A DNA stretch of 31,902 nucleotides, taken from contig CALFLJ010000054.1 in the NCBI GenBank assembly GCA_937880335.1, forward strand, positions 1 through 31,902. Direction: 5' to 3'. The stretch is from an uncultured Succinatimonas sp. (GTDB lineage: Bacteria > Pseudomonadota > Gammaproteobacteria > Enterobacterales > Succinivibrionaceae). The translations under genes and the position numbers were made by a program. Shown here piece by piece: positions 15,954 to 24,320 of the stretch. The notes under the pieces were generated by a model. The model saw only the letters and a list, made by a program, of their open reading frames with translations. It was not told the origin of the DNA and did no database searches. Each line of letters begins with the position of its first letter. Positions within the stretch are counted from its first letter, which is position 1.

Positions 15954-16603
15954 TGTTTACCGGAATAGTGGAAAATGTCGGCGAGCTTTTAGAGTTGTCC
16001 TCCAGGGGCCATGGTTTTCACATTAAAGTTAAAACGCCTGAAGCTTTTGCGGTAAAAGATCGTGTAAAACTAGGCGATTCTATTGCTTGCAATGGTGTTT
16101 GTTTAACCGCAACCTATATTTCAAGCGATGGCTTTGAAGCAGATGTTTCATCTGAAACAGTTGCTTGCACTGCATTTAAAAATTATCGTCGAGGTCAAAA
16201 GTTAAACTTAGAATTAGCTTGTACCCCAACAACACATCTTGGAGGCCATATAGTACAAGGCCACGTAGATGGTATTGGTCTTGTTGTTGAGAGACGTAAT
16301 ATAGATGATGCTGTAGATCTTATTATTAAAGTACCAAATGATCTTTTATGTTATATAGCTCCAAAAGGATCAATTGCTGTTGACGGGGTATCTTTAACGG
16401 TAAATGGTATTGATAAAGATCTTATGCGATTAACTCTTATTCCCCATACACAAGAGGCAGTAAACTTCTCTTATTGGATAGAAGGTTCTGAGGTTAATTT
16501 AGAAGCTGATGTCTTAGCTCGCTATTTAGAGCGTCTTATGACAAGTAAAAGTAACTCTCTGGAGCTTACCTATAAGAAGCTTTTAGAAAACGGCTTTGTG
16601 TAA
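15953..16603 (+). CDS. ribE: Riboflavin synthase alpha subunit
   Basis: Dismutates two molecules of 6,7-dimethyl-8-ribityllumazine into riboflavin and a pyrimidine that is recycled by RibH. The protein begins with the hallmark MFTGIVE and contains two tandem lumazine-binding repeats (about 1-97 and 98-195). Each has a GDSIACNGVCLT or GSIAVDGVSLTVN type motif. It is 216 residues long. The start is GTG, overlapping the ribD stop by one base, with AAAGGAGG just upstream. The symbol follows the Bacillus-type naming; the E. coli orthologue is called ribC and lies apart from ribD-ribH, whereas here it sits between them. Confidence 0.96.
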   Translation: MFTGIVENVGELLELSSRGHGFHIKVKTPEAFAVKDRVKLGDSIACNGVCLTATYISSDGFEADVSSETVACTAFKNYRRGQKLNLELACTPTTHLGGHIVQGHVDGIGLVVERRNIDDAVDLIIKVPNDLLCYIAPKGSIAVDGVSLTVNGIDKDLMRLTLIPHTQEAVNFSYWIEGSEVNLEADVLARYLERLMTSKSNSLELTYKKLLENGFV

Positions 16604-16630
16604 GAAGTTTTTATTTTTTTGGAGAAAAAA

Positions 16631-17101
16631 ATGTCGATTAACAGAATTGAAGGTCATTTACCTTGTCGTGATGGTCGTTTTGCCATTGTAGTATCACGTT
16701 TTAATAGCTTTATTTGTGAGCGCTTGGTTGACGGAGCTCTTGATGTTTTAAAACGAGAAGGCGAAGTTCCAGAGGAACAAATTACATTAGTTCACGTTCC
16801 TGGGGCTATTGAAATACCTTTAACTTGTGAAAAGTTAGCTAAAAGCGGTAAGTATGATGCAATTATTGCTTTAGGATGTGTAATCCGTGGTTCGACATAT
16901 CATTTTGAAGTTGTTGCAAATGAGTGTGCTAAAGGCTTAACCCAGGTCACCTTAAGTTCAGGTGTACCTATTGCTAATGGAGTTTTGACTACTGATAACT
17001 TAGATCAGTCTGTACAAAGAGCAGGCTCTAAGATGGGTAATAAAGGTGCAGAGGCTGCAGCTAGTGCCTTAGAAATGGTTAATGTTTTAAAGCAATTATA
17101 A
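16631..17101 (+). CDS. ribH: 6,7-dimethyl-8-ribityllumazine synthase
   Basis: Condenses the RibD-derived pyrimidine with 3,4-dihydroxy-2-butanone 4-phosphate to give the lumazine used by riboflavin synthase. An upstream TTG at 16619 is in frame, but the ATG at 16631 has GGAG 6 nt before it and gives 156 residues, the E. coli length. Conserved segments are VVSRFNSFICERLVDGAL, VPGAIEIPL, ALGCVIRGSTYHFEVVANE and the C-terminal GNKGAEAA. It follows ribE by 27 nt and precedes nusB by 13 nt, the ribH-nusB order also seen in E. coli. Confidence 0.96.
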   Translation: MSINRIEGHLPCRDGRFAIVVSRFNSFICERLVDGALDVLKREGEVPEEQITLVHVPGAIEIPLTCEKLAKSGKYDAIIALGCVIRGSTYHFEVVANECAKGLTQVTLSSGVPIANGVLTTDNLDQSVQRAGSKMGNKGAEAAASALEMVNVLKQL

Positions 17102-17114
17102 AAAGGGAAAAGAA

Positions 17115-17561
17115 ATGATAGATCAAACTGAAGGTTCAGCAACCCCGGCTATGCGGCATAAAGCTCGCCATTTTGCAGTTCAGGCTATTTATCAGTGGCA
17201 GATGACTGGTACCAATGCAGCTGAAATTGAAAAGCAATTTCGAGAAGATCAACCAATCCAAGGGGCTGATCTTAACTATATGCACGATCTTATAAGTGGA
17301 GTTATTACCAATTACAAGCAACTAGATGAGGTATTTTCTCCTTATTTAACTCGTCCTTTAGATGATTTAGATGAGGTAGATAAAGCCGTTTTACGTTTAG
17401 GTACCTTCGAGTTAATGTTTAGACAAGAGGTTCCTTTCCGTGTGGTTATCAACGAGGCAATTATGTTAGCAAAATCTTTTGCTGAGAAAGATAGTCATAA
17501 GTTTGTAAATGGTGTACTTGATAAGGTTGTACATGGTTTACGTCAAGCGGATCGTAGCTAA
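17115..17561 (+). CDS. nusB: Transcription antitermination protein NusB
   Basis: Binds boxA RNA together with S10 (NusE) to prevent premature termination in rRNA operons. The 148-residue, all-helical protein (E. coli 139) starts with the RNA-binding segment RHKARHFAVQAIYQWQ. It ends with RVVINEAIMLAKSF and KFVNGVLDKV, hallmarks of the family. GGGA lies upstream of the ATG. It is followed after 2 nt by thiL, reproducing the ribH-nusB-thiL order. Confidence 0.95.
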   Translation: MIDQTEGSATPAMRHKARHFAVQAIYQWQMTGTNAAEIEKQFREDQPIQGADLNYMHDLISGVITNYKQLDEVFSPYLTRPLDDLDEVDKAVLRLGTFELMFRQEVPFRVVINEAIMLAKSFAEKDSHKFVNGVLDKVVHGLRQADRS

Positions 17562-17563
17562 AC

Positions 17564-18562
17564 GTGTCTTTAGGTGAATTTGAACTTATAGCCCGATATT
17601 TTTCGGGCTTTGATTATAGAGAAGGGGTGAGTTTAGGTGTTGGGGATGATTGTGCTCTTTTAAATATTCCTGATGGTTATGAACTTGCCGTAACTACTGA
17701 TACCTTAAACGAAGGTGTTCACTTCTTTGAAAATACAGATCCTTATCTTTTAGGTTACAAAACATTAGCTGTTAACGTATCTGATATAGCAGCGATGGGT
17801 GCTAAACCTTTTTGTACTTTATTATCCTTATCCTTAAAAGATTCCAGCGAGCCTTTTTTAAAAGACTTTTCTTTAGGGTATTTCGACTGTGCTAAAGCAT
17901 CTCAGGTAGATGAAAATCCAATTGCTTTAGTAGGTGGTAATATTAGCAAAGGCCCCTTATCATTTACGGTAACAGCTTTTGGTTTAGTAAAGAAAGGGCA
18001 GTCATTAAGACGTAGTAAAGCATCTGTAGGCGATGATATTTATGTAACAGGATCGTTAGGATTACCTGCCTTTGCTGTAGCTCTAGGTTATGGAAAGTAT
18101 CCTAAGTATAAAGAATTATTTTGTGACTTGTATAAAAAGAGCATGATGCCGTCTTCACGTAATTTATTTGCGGCACAACTTTTAGGTATAAGTTCATGCG
18201 CTATAGATATTTCAGATGGAGTTATAGGTGATTTAAAACATATACTTAGCGAAAGTAGAGTAGGGGCTAATATAGAGCTAAGTTATATCCCTTATGATGA
18301 GCGATTAAAGGAGCTTTCAATTCCTTTTGAGGAATGTATTGATTTAGCTTTAGGGGGCGGAGGTGATTATGAACTTTTATTTACATCACCAAAAACTTAT
18401 AAAAAAGAACTCCTTAATTTAGCCAAAATTACAAATACTAGAATTACCAAGATAGGTGAAATCACTAATGAGAATGATATAAAACTTACACTTCGTGGTA
18501 TTATCATTCCCCATAAGATTAACACGTTTGAGCACTTTTACTCTTCTAGGAGTAAAACTTAG
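17564..18562 (+). CDS. thiL: Thiamine-monophosphate kinase ThiL
   Basis: ATP-dependent phosphorylation of thiamine monophosphate to the cofactor thiamine diphosphate. The 332-residue protein (E. coli 325) has the PurM-like fold: GVGDDCALL near the N terminus, TTDTLNEGVHF, NVSDIAAMGAKP, VGGNISKGPLS, SCAIDISDGVIGDLKH, and GGGGDYELLFT. The GTG start sits 2 nt after the nusB stop without a strong ribosome-binding site, so it probably depends on nusB translation. TTTTACTC/GAGTAAAA (18536-18557) forms an 8-bp hairpin across the stop codon but has no T-run. Confidence 0.95.
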   Translation: MSLGEFELIARYFSGFDYREGVSLGVGDDCALLNIPDGYELAVTTDTLNEGVHFFENTDPYLLGYKTLAVNVSDIAAMGAKPFCTLLSLSLKDSSEPFLKDFSLGYFDCAKASQVDENPIALVGGNISKGPLSFTVTAFGLVKKGQSLRRSKASVGDDIYVTGSLGLPAFAVALGYGKYPKYKELFCDLYKKSMMPSSRNLFAAQLLGISSCAIDISDGVIGDLKHILSESRVGANIELSYIPYDERLKELSIPFEECIDLALGGGGDYELLFTSPKTYKKELLNLAKITNTRITKIGEITNENDIKLTLRGIIIPHKINTFEHFYSSRSKT

Positions 18563-18601
18563 CAAGTTTTAATTTGCAATATTAAGTTTGGAGAAAAAAT
18601 T

Positions 18602-19435
18602 TTGAATACCAAATCAAAGCTTTCAGTTATGGCTTTAACTATAGCCTTAGCCTTAGGTCTTACTGCATGCAAAGATGAAAAAACAGCAAATCAGGCTGCA
18701 GATGTAGCAAAACAAGCTCAGGAACAAAAATTAACCGTTAACGATAAGAGTAGTTTTGAAATTAAATCTTCATATGCCATTGGCGCTTCTGTTGGTTCTT
18801 ACTTACGTCACCTGCAGTCTACTCAAGAGCAGTATATAGGTAAACTTGATGAGGCTTTTATCAAGCAAGGTTTTGCTGATGCATTAGCTGATAAATCTTC
18901 ATTAGATACTAAGACAATTGAAACTGTTTTACGTGATCTTGATAAGAAAGTACAGGAAGCCATGGAAGCTCAGGCAAAGAAAGAGGCTCAGGTTAATTTA
19001 GAGGCCGGTAAGAAGTTTTTAGAAGAAAATGCTAAAAAAGAAGGTGTTAAAGTTACATCTTCAGGCCTTCAGTATAAAGTTATAAAAGAGGGTAATGGTT
19101 TAACTCCTAAGAGTGGCGACACCATTAATGTTATCTATAAGGGTACAACTATTGATGGTAAAGTCTTTGATGAACAAAAAGAAGGAGTTGAATTCCCTCT
19201 AGATAATATGATCCCAGGTTGGGTCGAGGGTCTACAGCTAATGAAGGCAGGCTCTCAGTTTGAGTTCTACATTCCAGCTAATTTAGCTTATGGAGAGGCA
19301 GGCGCAGCTGACGTTATTAAGCCTAATTCTGTATTAGTTTTCGATGTAACATTAGTTGATGTAAAAAAAGCAGAGAGCAAAGATACAGAAAATAAATCAG
19401 AAGATGAAAAAGCTCCTGCTAAAACCGGTAAATAA
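18602..19435 (+). CDS. FKBP-type peptidyl-prolyl isomerase lipoprotein (FkpA/Mip-like)
   Basis: Likely periplasmic folding factor that catalyses cis-trans isomerisation of prolyl bonds. Translation starts at TTG with GGAG 8 nt upstream. The signal peptide ends in a lipobox LTAC (cysteine 23), so the protein should be lipid-anchored, unlike soluble E. coli FkpA. The N-terminal helical dimerisation region (about 45-140) resembles FkpA/Mip: SYAIGASVGSYLRHL, IKQGFADAL and a long charged helix. The FKBP domain follows (about 145-255) with SGLQYKVIKEG, VFDEQKEG, IPGWVEGLQLMKAGSQFEFYIPANLAYGE and VLVFDVTLVDV. A charged Lys/Glu tail ends the 277-residue protein. It lies 39 nt after thiL and is followed by a terminator. 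Confidence 0.92.
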   Translation: MNTKSKLSVMALTIALALGLTACKDEKTANQAADVAKQAQEQKLTVNDKSSFEIKSSYAIGASVGSYLRHLQSTQEQYIGKLDEAFIKQGFADALADKSSLDTKTIETVLRDLDKKVQEAMEAQAKKEAQVNLEAGKKFLEENAKKEGVKVTSSGLQYKVIKEGNGLTPKSGDTINVIYKGTTIDGKVFDEQKEGVEFPLDNMIPGWVEGLQLMKAGSQFEFYIPANLAYGEAGAADVIKPNSVLVFDVTLVDVKKAESKDTENKSEDEKAPAKTGK

Positions 19436-19462
19436 AAAAGTTTAACTGTTATTTATTTCAAG

Positions 19463-19499
19463 AAAAAGACCGTCAAATTTTATAAAGATGGTCTTTTTT
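19463..19499 (+). terminator. Bidirectional terminator between FKBP gene and dsbD
   Basis: AAAAAGACCGTC (19463-19474) pairs with GATGGTCTTTTT (19487-19498) with one G-T pair and a 12-nt loop. Six T follow on the plus strand and five on the minus strand. It serves the plus-strand FKBP gene and probably also dsbD, which converges on it. Confidence 0.85.
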
Positions 19500-19554
19500 G
19501 TACTTGTTTATAAGTTAAAGCGAGATAATTATACTTTGAAAAGCACGACGCCAA

Positions 19555-21255
19555 CTATAAATTACTTATAGCCTCAAAAAGACTTTCTTTTTCAAATATA
19601 CCAATATCGCTTTTTACAAACTGTCCTTTACTATCTAATAGAACATAGGTAGGAACACCAATAAGATTAAATAATTTTGTAAATTCTTTATTGTGTTTTG
19701 TATCAGGTTTTGTCATATCAACTCTTAGAGTTATTATTTTTGATTTTCTAGCCTTTAAAGAAAATTCTTCACTTCCATAAATATTTTTGTCAAGACTATG
19801 ACAGTTACTACACCATTGAGCTGAGAATGTAATAAGACATGGTTTATCTTTACAAATAGATAATTCCTGAGGCTTTTTTATAAGTGTAAATCCTGGAGGT
19901 ATTCTTTCACTACTTTCAATTAAGTAGAAACTTAAAACAAAAGCTGTAAGTCCGACGCATAGAGTGCTTAAAAATTTTAGGTTTGTCTTTTTATTAGTTA
20001 CGTTAAATAAACTAAAAAGAATATAAGAGCAACAGAAAGCTATAAGTAGACATAAAACTAAATGTTTATAATTTCCTAAAAGATGTAATGATATGTAATA
20101 AGCCATAGCTAATAACGCTATAGCCATTAAACGACGGATAATAACGCTAAAACGCCCTACACGAGGAAGGTAACGTTGTCCAAAAACTCCAATAAAAACT
20201 AATGGTAGTCCCATTCCTAAACCAATAAATAAAAATAATAAACTCCCATTTAGAATGTTTCCTGATTGCATTACATAGAGCAATGCTCCTGCAAGAGGAG
20301 CGCTGGTACAAGGAGTTGATAGTAAAGCCGATATAAGCCCAAAAATGAAAGCAGAACTTATTTTTCCTTGTTCTTGGTTAGATAATTTTTTTGTTAAGAA
20401 ATTATTAAAATGAGACGGAAGCTTTAGTTTTATAACCTCCATGCAATCTAGTGAAAAATAAATAAAAATCGCACAAAGGGCCATAATTACATAAGGGTGT
20501 TGTAAAAAGGCTTGTGCAGCTAATCCAAAATGAGCAAATACAAAACCTAAAATTGTATAGGTTAAACATAAGCCTAAAAGGTAACATAGGTTAAGGATAA
20601 GAGTGTTACTAAAACTCTTATGTTTACTCCCTGTAATCATGGTGGAGAAAATTGCGAGCATAGGTAGTACGCAAGGTGTAAGATCTAGACTTATGCCAAG
20701 GATAAAACTTAAAAACAAAGTTAGAAGTAAGTTTTGATCAAGGTTTGAGAAAAGGCTTTTTTGTGGGGGAGCACTAGAGAGAAGAGCTATATTATTTTCA
20801 ACAACATCTATTGCTATATTCTCTTTTGCTTTAGGATAACATATTCCCTGAGCATCACATCCTTGATATGTAAGGTATAAAATACCTCCATTAGGGGCAT
20901 TTATAATGTTTACAGTTACATTTAAATTTCCAAAAAAAACTTCTTTTTCACCTAGCTCATCTGAGAGAATTTCTGCATTTTTATTAAAACTTATTGAAGC
21001 TTGAATATTGCTTCCTGAAACTTTAAATGCATCTTTATAAAGATAAGCGCCTTTTGCTAGAGTAAAATTAAATATAGCCTTTTTATCTTTATATTCTTTT
21101 TTTACTAAAAAAGGTTGAGCGTTTTTTAGCTCTGTATTTATAGAGCCTTTAATTCCTGGTATTTTAAAAAGATTATCAAGATCATCAGATGATATGGCTT
21201 GGGGGATTGAGAAACAAAGCAAAATATTTAAAATTATAATAAGTTTTTTTAGCAT
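19555..21255 (-). CDS. dsbD: Thiol:disulfide interchange protein DsbD
   Basis: Inner-membrane transporter that passes electrons from cytoplasmic thioredoxin to periplasmic DsbC/DsbG-type proteins. The 566 residues (E. coli 565) contain all three modules. A signal peptide and N-terminal alpha domain carry the cysteine pair in GCDAQGIC (133, 139). An eight-helix membrane core has one cysteine in LTPCVLP (195) and another in STPCTSAPL. A C-terminal thioredoxin-like gamma domain has WCSNC (482-485), where E. coli has CVAC. It is transcribed alone, divergent from fxsA over a 47-nt gap, and ends toward the terminator at 19463-19499. Its likely clients in this window include the LptD disulfide pathway; that is inference. 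Confidence 0.95.
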   Translation of the reverse strand: MLKKLIIILNILLCFSIPQAISSDDLDNLFKIPGIKGSINTELKNAQPFLVKKEYKDKKAIFNFTLAKGAYLYKDAFKVSGSNIQASISFNKNAEILSDELGEKEVFFGNLNVTVNIINAPNGGILYLTYQGCDAQGICYPKAKENIAIDVVENNIALLSSAPPQKSLFSNLDQNLLLTLFLSFILGISLDLTPCVLPMLAIFSTMITGSKHKSFSNTLILNLCYLLGLCLTYTILGFVFAHFGLAAQAFLQHPYVIMALCAIFIYFSLDCMEVIKLKLPSHFNNFLTKKLSNQEQGKISSAFIFGLISALLSTPCTSAPLAGALLYVMQSGNILNGSLLFLFIGLGMGLPLVFIGVFGQRYLPRVGRFSVIIRRLMAIALLAMAYYISLHLLGNYKHLVLCLLIAFCCSYILFSLFNVTNKKTNLKFLSTLCVGLTAFVLSFYLIESSERIPPGFTLIKKPQELSICKDKPCLITFSAQWCSNCHSLDKNIYGSEEFSLKARKSKIITLRVDMTKPDTKHNKEFTKLFNLIGVPTYVLLDSKGQFVKSDIGIFEKESLFEAISNL

Positions 21256-21302
21256 TATTTTTAGGTTCCGTTTTTTCTTTTTATTTTAACAATCGTAATT
21301 AT

Positions 21303-21722
21303 ATGAAAAAGATCTTTATATCATTATTTTTATTATTTATTTTAGAACTTCTTGTTTTAATCAAGGTTGGCTCTGCAATTGGTGCTTTTGAGACTATAAC
21401 TTTAATGTTTATTTCTATGGTTATAGGTTTTATCTTAGTTAAATTGCGATTTAAGCAGGTTATTTTGCAAATGCAGCAAATGCAACGTATAGACATATCT
21501 ATAATTTGGCTTCCACTTGCTGGTTTTTTGTTTATTTTTCCTGGTTTTATATCTGACGTTTTAGCTCTTATATTATTAGTTCCTCCAGTACATAGTTTTG
21601 TTGGTGATGCTTATAAAAGAAGCCATAGTCAAACTCATTATACAAGTGACTATAAAGAAACAAATCATAAGGGCCGTACGATTGAGGGGACTGCTGTAGA
21701 AGAGAATGAAGACAATAAGTAA
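21303..21722 (+). CDS. fxsA: Inner membrane protein FxsA
   Basis: Small membrane protein whose overproduction relieves F-plasmid exclusion of phage T7 in E. coli; its normal role is unclear. The 139 residues (E. coli 158) have hydrophobic segments at about 5-22, 27-46 and 68-95. The conserved FPGFISDVLALILLVPPV corresponds to the family signature around the last segment. A polar tail rich in histidine, threonine and glutamate follows. No clear ribosome-binding site precedes the ATG in the 47-nt gap shared with dsbD. It overlaps the transporter gene downstream by 17 nt. Confidence 0.9.
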   Translation: MKKIFISLFLLFILELLVLIKVGSAIGAFETITLMFISMVIGFILVKLRFKQVILQMQQMQRIDISIIWLPLAGFLFIFPGFISDVLALILLVPPVHSFVGDAYKRSHSQTHYTSDYKETNHKGRTIEGTAVEENEDNK

Positions 21723-22653
21723 CCTTAAATTAACAGCAGGAAGAAACAGCCATTTAGGTCACTATTTACTTTTAATTTTTGTATGCTTTATTTGGGGAGG
21801 AACTCCTGCATCAGGAAGAACATTAGTTCAGCAAGTATCCCCTATGTTAATTACCGGTGCTCGTTTCTTAGTTGCAGGTATAATCTTATTTGCCTGGTTA
21901 TATCTTATTAAAGATAGGAAAGCTTTTAAACCTGGGCTATACAATTTAAAGATTATGATTCTCATGTCCGTAATGGGAATTTGCTTACACAACACTTTGC
22001 TGTTTAAAGCTTTGTCAATCACTACTGCTACAAATACAGCTTTAATTGAAAGTATTGGTCCTACTATTACTACCATTCTGGCTTTTTTATTAATCGGAGA
22101 GCGCTTAAGTTATACTGGATGGTGTGGAATTATAATTTCATGCTTAGGAGCTGTTTTTATTGTTGCACAGGGATCCTTAGATACTCTTTTATCCTTAAAA
22201 TTTAACAATGGCGATCTTTTGGTAGTAATTTCTGAATCTATGTGGTCAGGCTATATAGTAGTAGGATGGCGTCTTGGAAAAAATATTAGTGCAGTAGCTT
22301 TAACCGCTTGGACTTCTATTATTGGAGGTCTTGTCTGTATTATTGCCGGGGCTTTAAGTGGAAGTCTTTATTATCATGAAATAGATTTAAGCTCTGTTAT
22401 TTCTTTTTTATATCTAGTTTTTGCTTCTGGAATTTTTGCTTTTATTGCGTGGAACTATGCCGTAACTAAAGTTGGTGCTACAAAGGCTGGAGTTTTTGTA
22501 TATCTCATTCCTCTTGCAGGAGCTTTTATAGGCATAACCATCCTTGATGAGGTGGTTAAAATTGCTCAGTTGTTAGGCGGTATAGTAATTATTCTGGGAA
22601 TGCTAATTACAGTAAGATCTAATCTTACTTTGAAAAAGGAAAGGTCTACTTAA
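21706..22653 (+). CDS. EamA/DMT-family transporter
   Basis: Drug/metabolite transporter superfamily permease, with ten predicted transmembrane helices arranged as two EamA repeats (about 20-150 and 165-300). The first helix carries FVCFIWGGTPASGRTLVQQVSP and the end of repeat one GERLSYTGWCGIIISCLGAVFI, both typical. Repeat two has the matching ILDEVVKIAQLLGGIVIILGML. The 315-residue length is usual. Substrate cannot be told from the sequence; relatives export amino acids, metabolites or drugs. The ATG lies inside the end of fxsA, so the two are probably one operon. It converges on ispE across a stem-loop-rich gap. Confidence 0.88.
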   Translation: MKTISNLKLTAGRNSHLGHYLLLIFVCFIWGGTPASGRTLVQQVSPMLITGARFLVAGIILFAWLYLIKDRKAFKPGLYNLKIMILMSVMGICLHNTLLFKALSITTATNTALIESIGPTITTILAFLLIGERLSYTGWCGIIISCLGAVFIVAQGSLDTLLSLKFNNGDLLVVISESMWSGYIVVGWRLGKNISAVALTAWTSIIGGLVCIIAGALSGSLYYHEIDLSSVISFLYLVFASGIFAFIAWNYAVTKVGATKAGVFVYLIPLAGAFIGITILDEVVKIAQLLGGIVIILGMLITVRSNLTLKKERST

Positions 22654-22739
22654 ACTTATTTAAGAAGACCTTTAAGGATTTAGAGCTATTAAAAATCGAA
22701 TAAAGAATAAATTAAATGGCAACATCTTAAATAATATGT

Positions 22740-22787
22740 AAAAAAAAGTTAAAAGGCCTGTTCCTGTTAATTTAAGGAACAGGCCTT
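22740..22787 (-). terminator. Strong stem-loop between EamA gene and ispE
   Basis: Perfect 13-bp stem (22753-22765 with 22775-22787; AAGGCCTGTTCCT and its complement) with a 9-nt loop. On the minus strand it is followed by TTAAC and then eight T (A-run 22740-22747), so it is best placed to end the ycaO-lolB-ispE unit. Its plus-strand side has no good T-run but may still stop transcripts from the EamA gene. Confidence 0.75.
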
Positions 22788-22806
22788 AGGATCTTTAATA
22801 TTGACT

Positions 22807-22870
22807 AGAAATTTAAGTGATAAATTTCTGTAATTAAATCTACAATGTTTGTAATTTTGCTTAGATTTAA
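22807..22870. repeat. Two further hairpins between the terminator and ispE
   Basis: AGAAATTTA (22807-22815) and TAAATTTCT (22821-22829) form a perfect 9-bp stem with a 5-nt loop. TTAAATCTA (22834-22842) and TAGATTTAA (22862-22870) form a second with a 19-nt loop. Both lie just downstream of the ispE stop and may protect its mRNA 3' end. Confidence 0.45.
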
Positions 22871-22881
22871 ATTAAAAGGAA

Positions 22882-23718
22882 TTAAATTCTCTTTAAATCT
22901 AATAATACTGGCGATATCTCGCAATCCTGAGCTAAAAAGCAGCTTATACCCTGAGCCTTTAATTTTTCAAAAACATCAATAGCCTCTTTTTCTGTGTCAA
23001 AGGATATAAAGCAACTAGCACCACTACCTGACATATAACTTTTACCATATTGAGCTAAAAGAGCTAAAAGGTCTCCAATTTGAGGAAATAATGCTAAAGC
23101 TGGTGCTGTAAAACAGTTTTCAAAAGGTTTTTTTAAAAGTTCCTCATAACTAAGTTTAGGACTGTCCTTTTTTAAAAGCTCAGAATTAAACATAAGTTTT
23201 GTAGGAACTTGAACCTTTGGATTGCAAACTATATAAAAACGAGGTTTTATCTTTATAGGTTCAAGAATATCTCCTATACCTTGAGCAAAACATGGTCGCC
23301 CTTTTACAAATATTGGAACATCAGCGCCTAATGAGCGAGCTATTTGTAAAAGCTTTTCTTCTGTTAAATCAAGATGCCAGAGTTTGTTTAAAACAAGTAA
23401 TGTTGTAGCTGCGTTAGATGAGCCTCCTCCTAAACCACCACCCTGTGCTAAAACTTTGTTTACTGAGATTTCACAACCTAAATTTTTTTTTGCTTCATTT
23501 TTTAAGGCTAAAGCAGCTTTATAAATTAAATTTTCAGATTGAGGAAAACCGAAATCTGTTAAAAGTTTTATTTCACCGTCATCTCTTAAATTAAAATGCA
23601 TTTTGTCACCATAATTTAAGATAGTGAATAGAGTCTGCAGGTTGTGATAACCGTCAAGCCTTTTACCTGTAATGTATAAAAACAAATTTAGCTTGCAAGG
23701 GCTAGTAGTAGAAAACAT
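22882..23718 (-). CDS. ispE: 4-(cytidine-5'-diphospho)-2-C-methyl-D-erythritol kinase IspE
   Basis: GHMP-family kinase of the MEP pathway to isoprenoid precursors, phosphorylating CDP-methylerythritol. The 278 residues (E. coli 283) show the N-terminal PCKLNLFLYITGKRLDGYH with the substrate-binding lysine, the ATP loop GGGLGGGSSNAATTL (93-107), SLGADVPIF with the catalytic aspartate, and SGSGASCF near the C terminus. Its ATG overlaps the lolB stop by one base (TAATG). The lolB-ispE pair is conserved in gammaproteobacteria, usually beside prs and hemA, which are not in this window. Confidence 0.96.
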   Translation of the reverse strand: MFSTTSPCKLNLFLYITGKRLDGYHNLQTLFTILNYGDKMHFNLRDDGEIKLLTDFGFPQSENLIYKAALALKNEAKKNLGCEISVNKVLAQGGGLGGGSSNAATTLLVLNKLWHLDLTEEKLLQIARSLGADVPIFVKGRPCFAQGIGDILEPIKIKPRFYIVCNPKVQVPTKLMFNSELLKKDSPKLSYEELLKKPFENCFTAPALALFPQIGDLLALLAQYGKSYMSGSGASCFISFDTEKEAIDVFEKLKAQGISCFLAQDCEISPVLLDLKRI

Positions 23719-24320
23719 TACTTTACCTCAAGTACTATATTTACTTTTAATTTTATAGTTTCAGCACTTCCCTTTAGAGTAATTTCCTTTGGAATAGCTA
23801 TATCGTTGAACTCACTGAAATCTCCATATATGATTTCATAATCATTTGTTTTTGCGTAAATTATGCGACCTTGAAGATCTCTTTTTACTTCTCCTTTAGG
23901 AATTCCTAATATGATTTTATTAAGAGTATATTTATCTATAGTAAAACCTATAAGTTTATATAAAAGTAAAGATTCATTATCTTCTTTATAAATTTGTCCG
24001 TTAAAGTTTAGCAACGCTCCTTCTTTATTGACGTCTAAATTTCCAATTTGTGAACCTATAGGTGAGGTTAATTCAATATTTAGTTTGTCATTGTTAAATG
24101 TATAGTAAAAATTTGCGCTACCGCGTTCATTATGATTGATTATTCCTATACGTCCTTGCTCGGTAATATTAGTTACTTTATTTAGTTTTGATTCCATGTT
24201 TTGCCAATAATCTGCAGTAATCATTGCCTGCTTTTCTTCTAAAACTGGACTTTGACAACCTGTTATTATTAAGGTTGCTAAAGTAAATAAAGTTGCAAGT
24301 TTATTCTTGAATATTTTCAA
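23718..24320 (-). CDS. lolB: Outer membrane lipoprotein receptor LolB
   Basis: Accepts lipoproteins from the periplasmic carrier LolA and inserts them into the outer membrane. The 200-residue protein (E. coli 207) has a signal peptide with lipobox ITGC (cysteine 22). A LolB-type half-barrel begins with NITEQGRIGIINHNERGSANFYY and continues with LNIELTSPIGSQIG and ITLKG. Translation starts at TTG with GAGG 6 nt upstream, inside the last 20 nt of ycaO. It should be important for several lipoproteins encoded nearby, including the FKBP isomerase and the protein at 9053. Confidence 0.92.
   Translation of the reverse strand: MKIFKNKLATLFTLATLIITGCQSPVLEEKQAMITADYWQNMESKLNKVTNITEQGRIGIINHNERGSANFYYTFNNDKLNIELTSPIGSQIGNLDVNKEGALLNFNGQIYKEDNESLLLYKLIGFTIDKYTLNKIILGIPKGEVKRDLQGRIIYAKTNDYEIIYGDFSEFNDIAIPKEITLKGSAETIKLKVNIVLEVK

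Noticed and set aside
18534..18559. Terminator at the thiL stop
   Set aside because: The 8-bp stem is real but no T-run follows, and the FKBP gene begins 39 nt after thiL, so read-through is expected.
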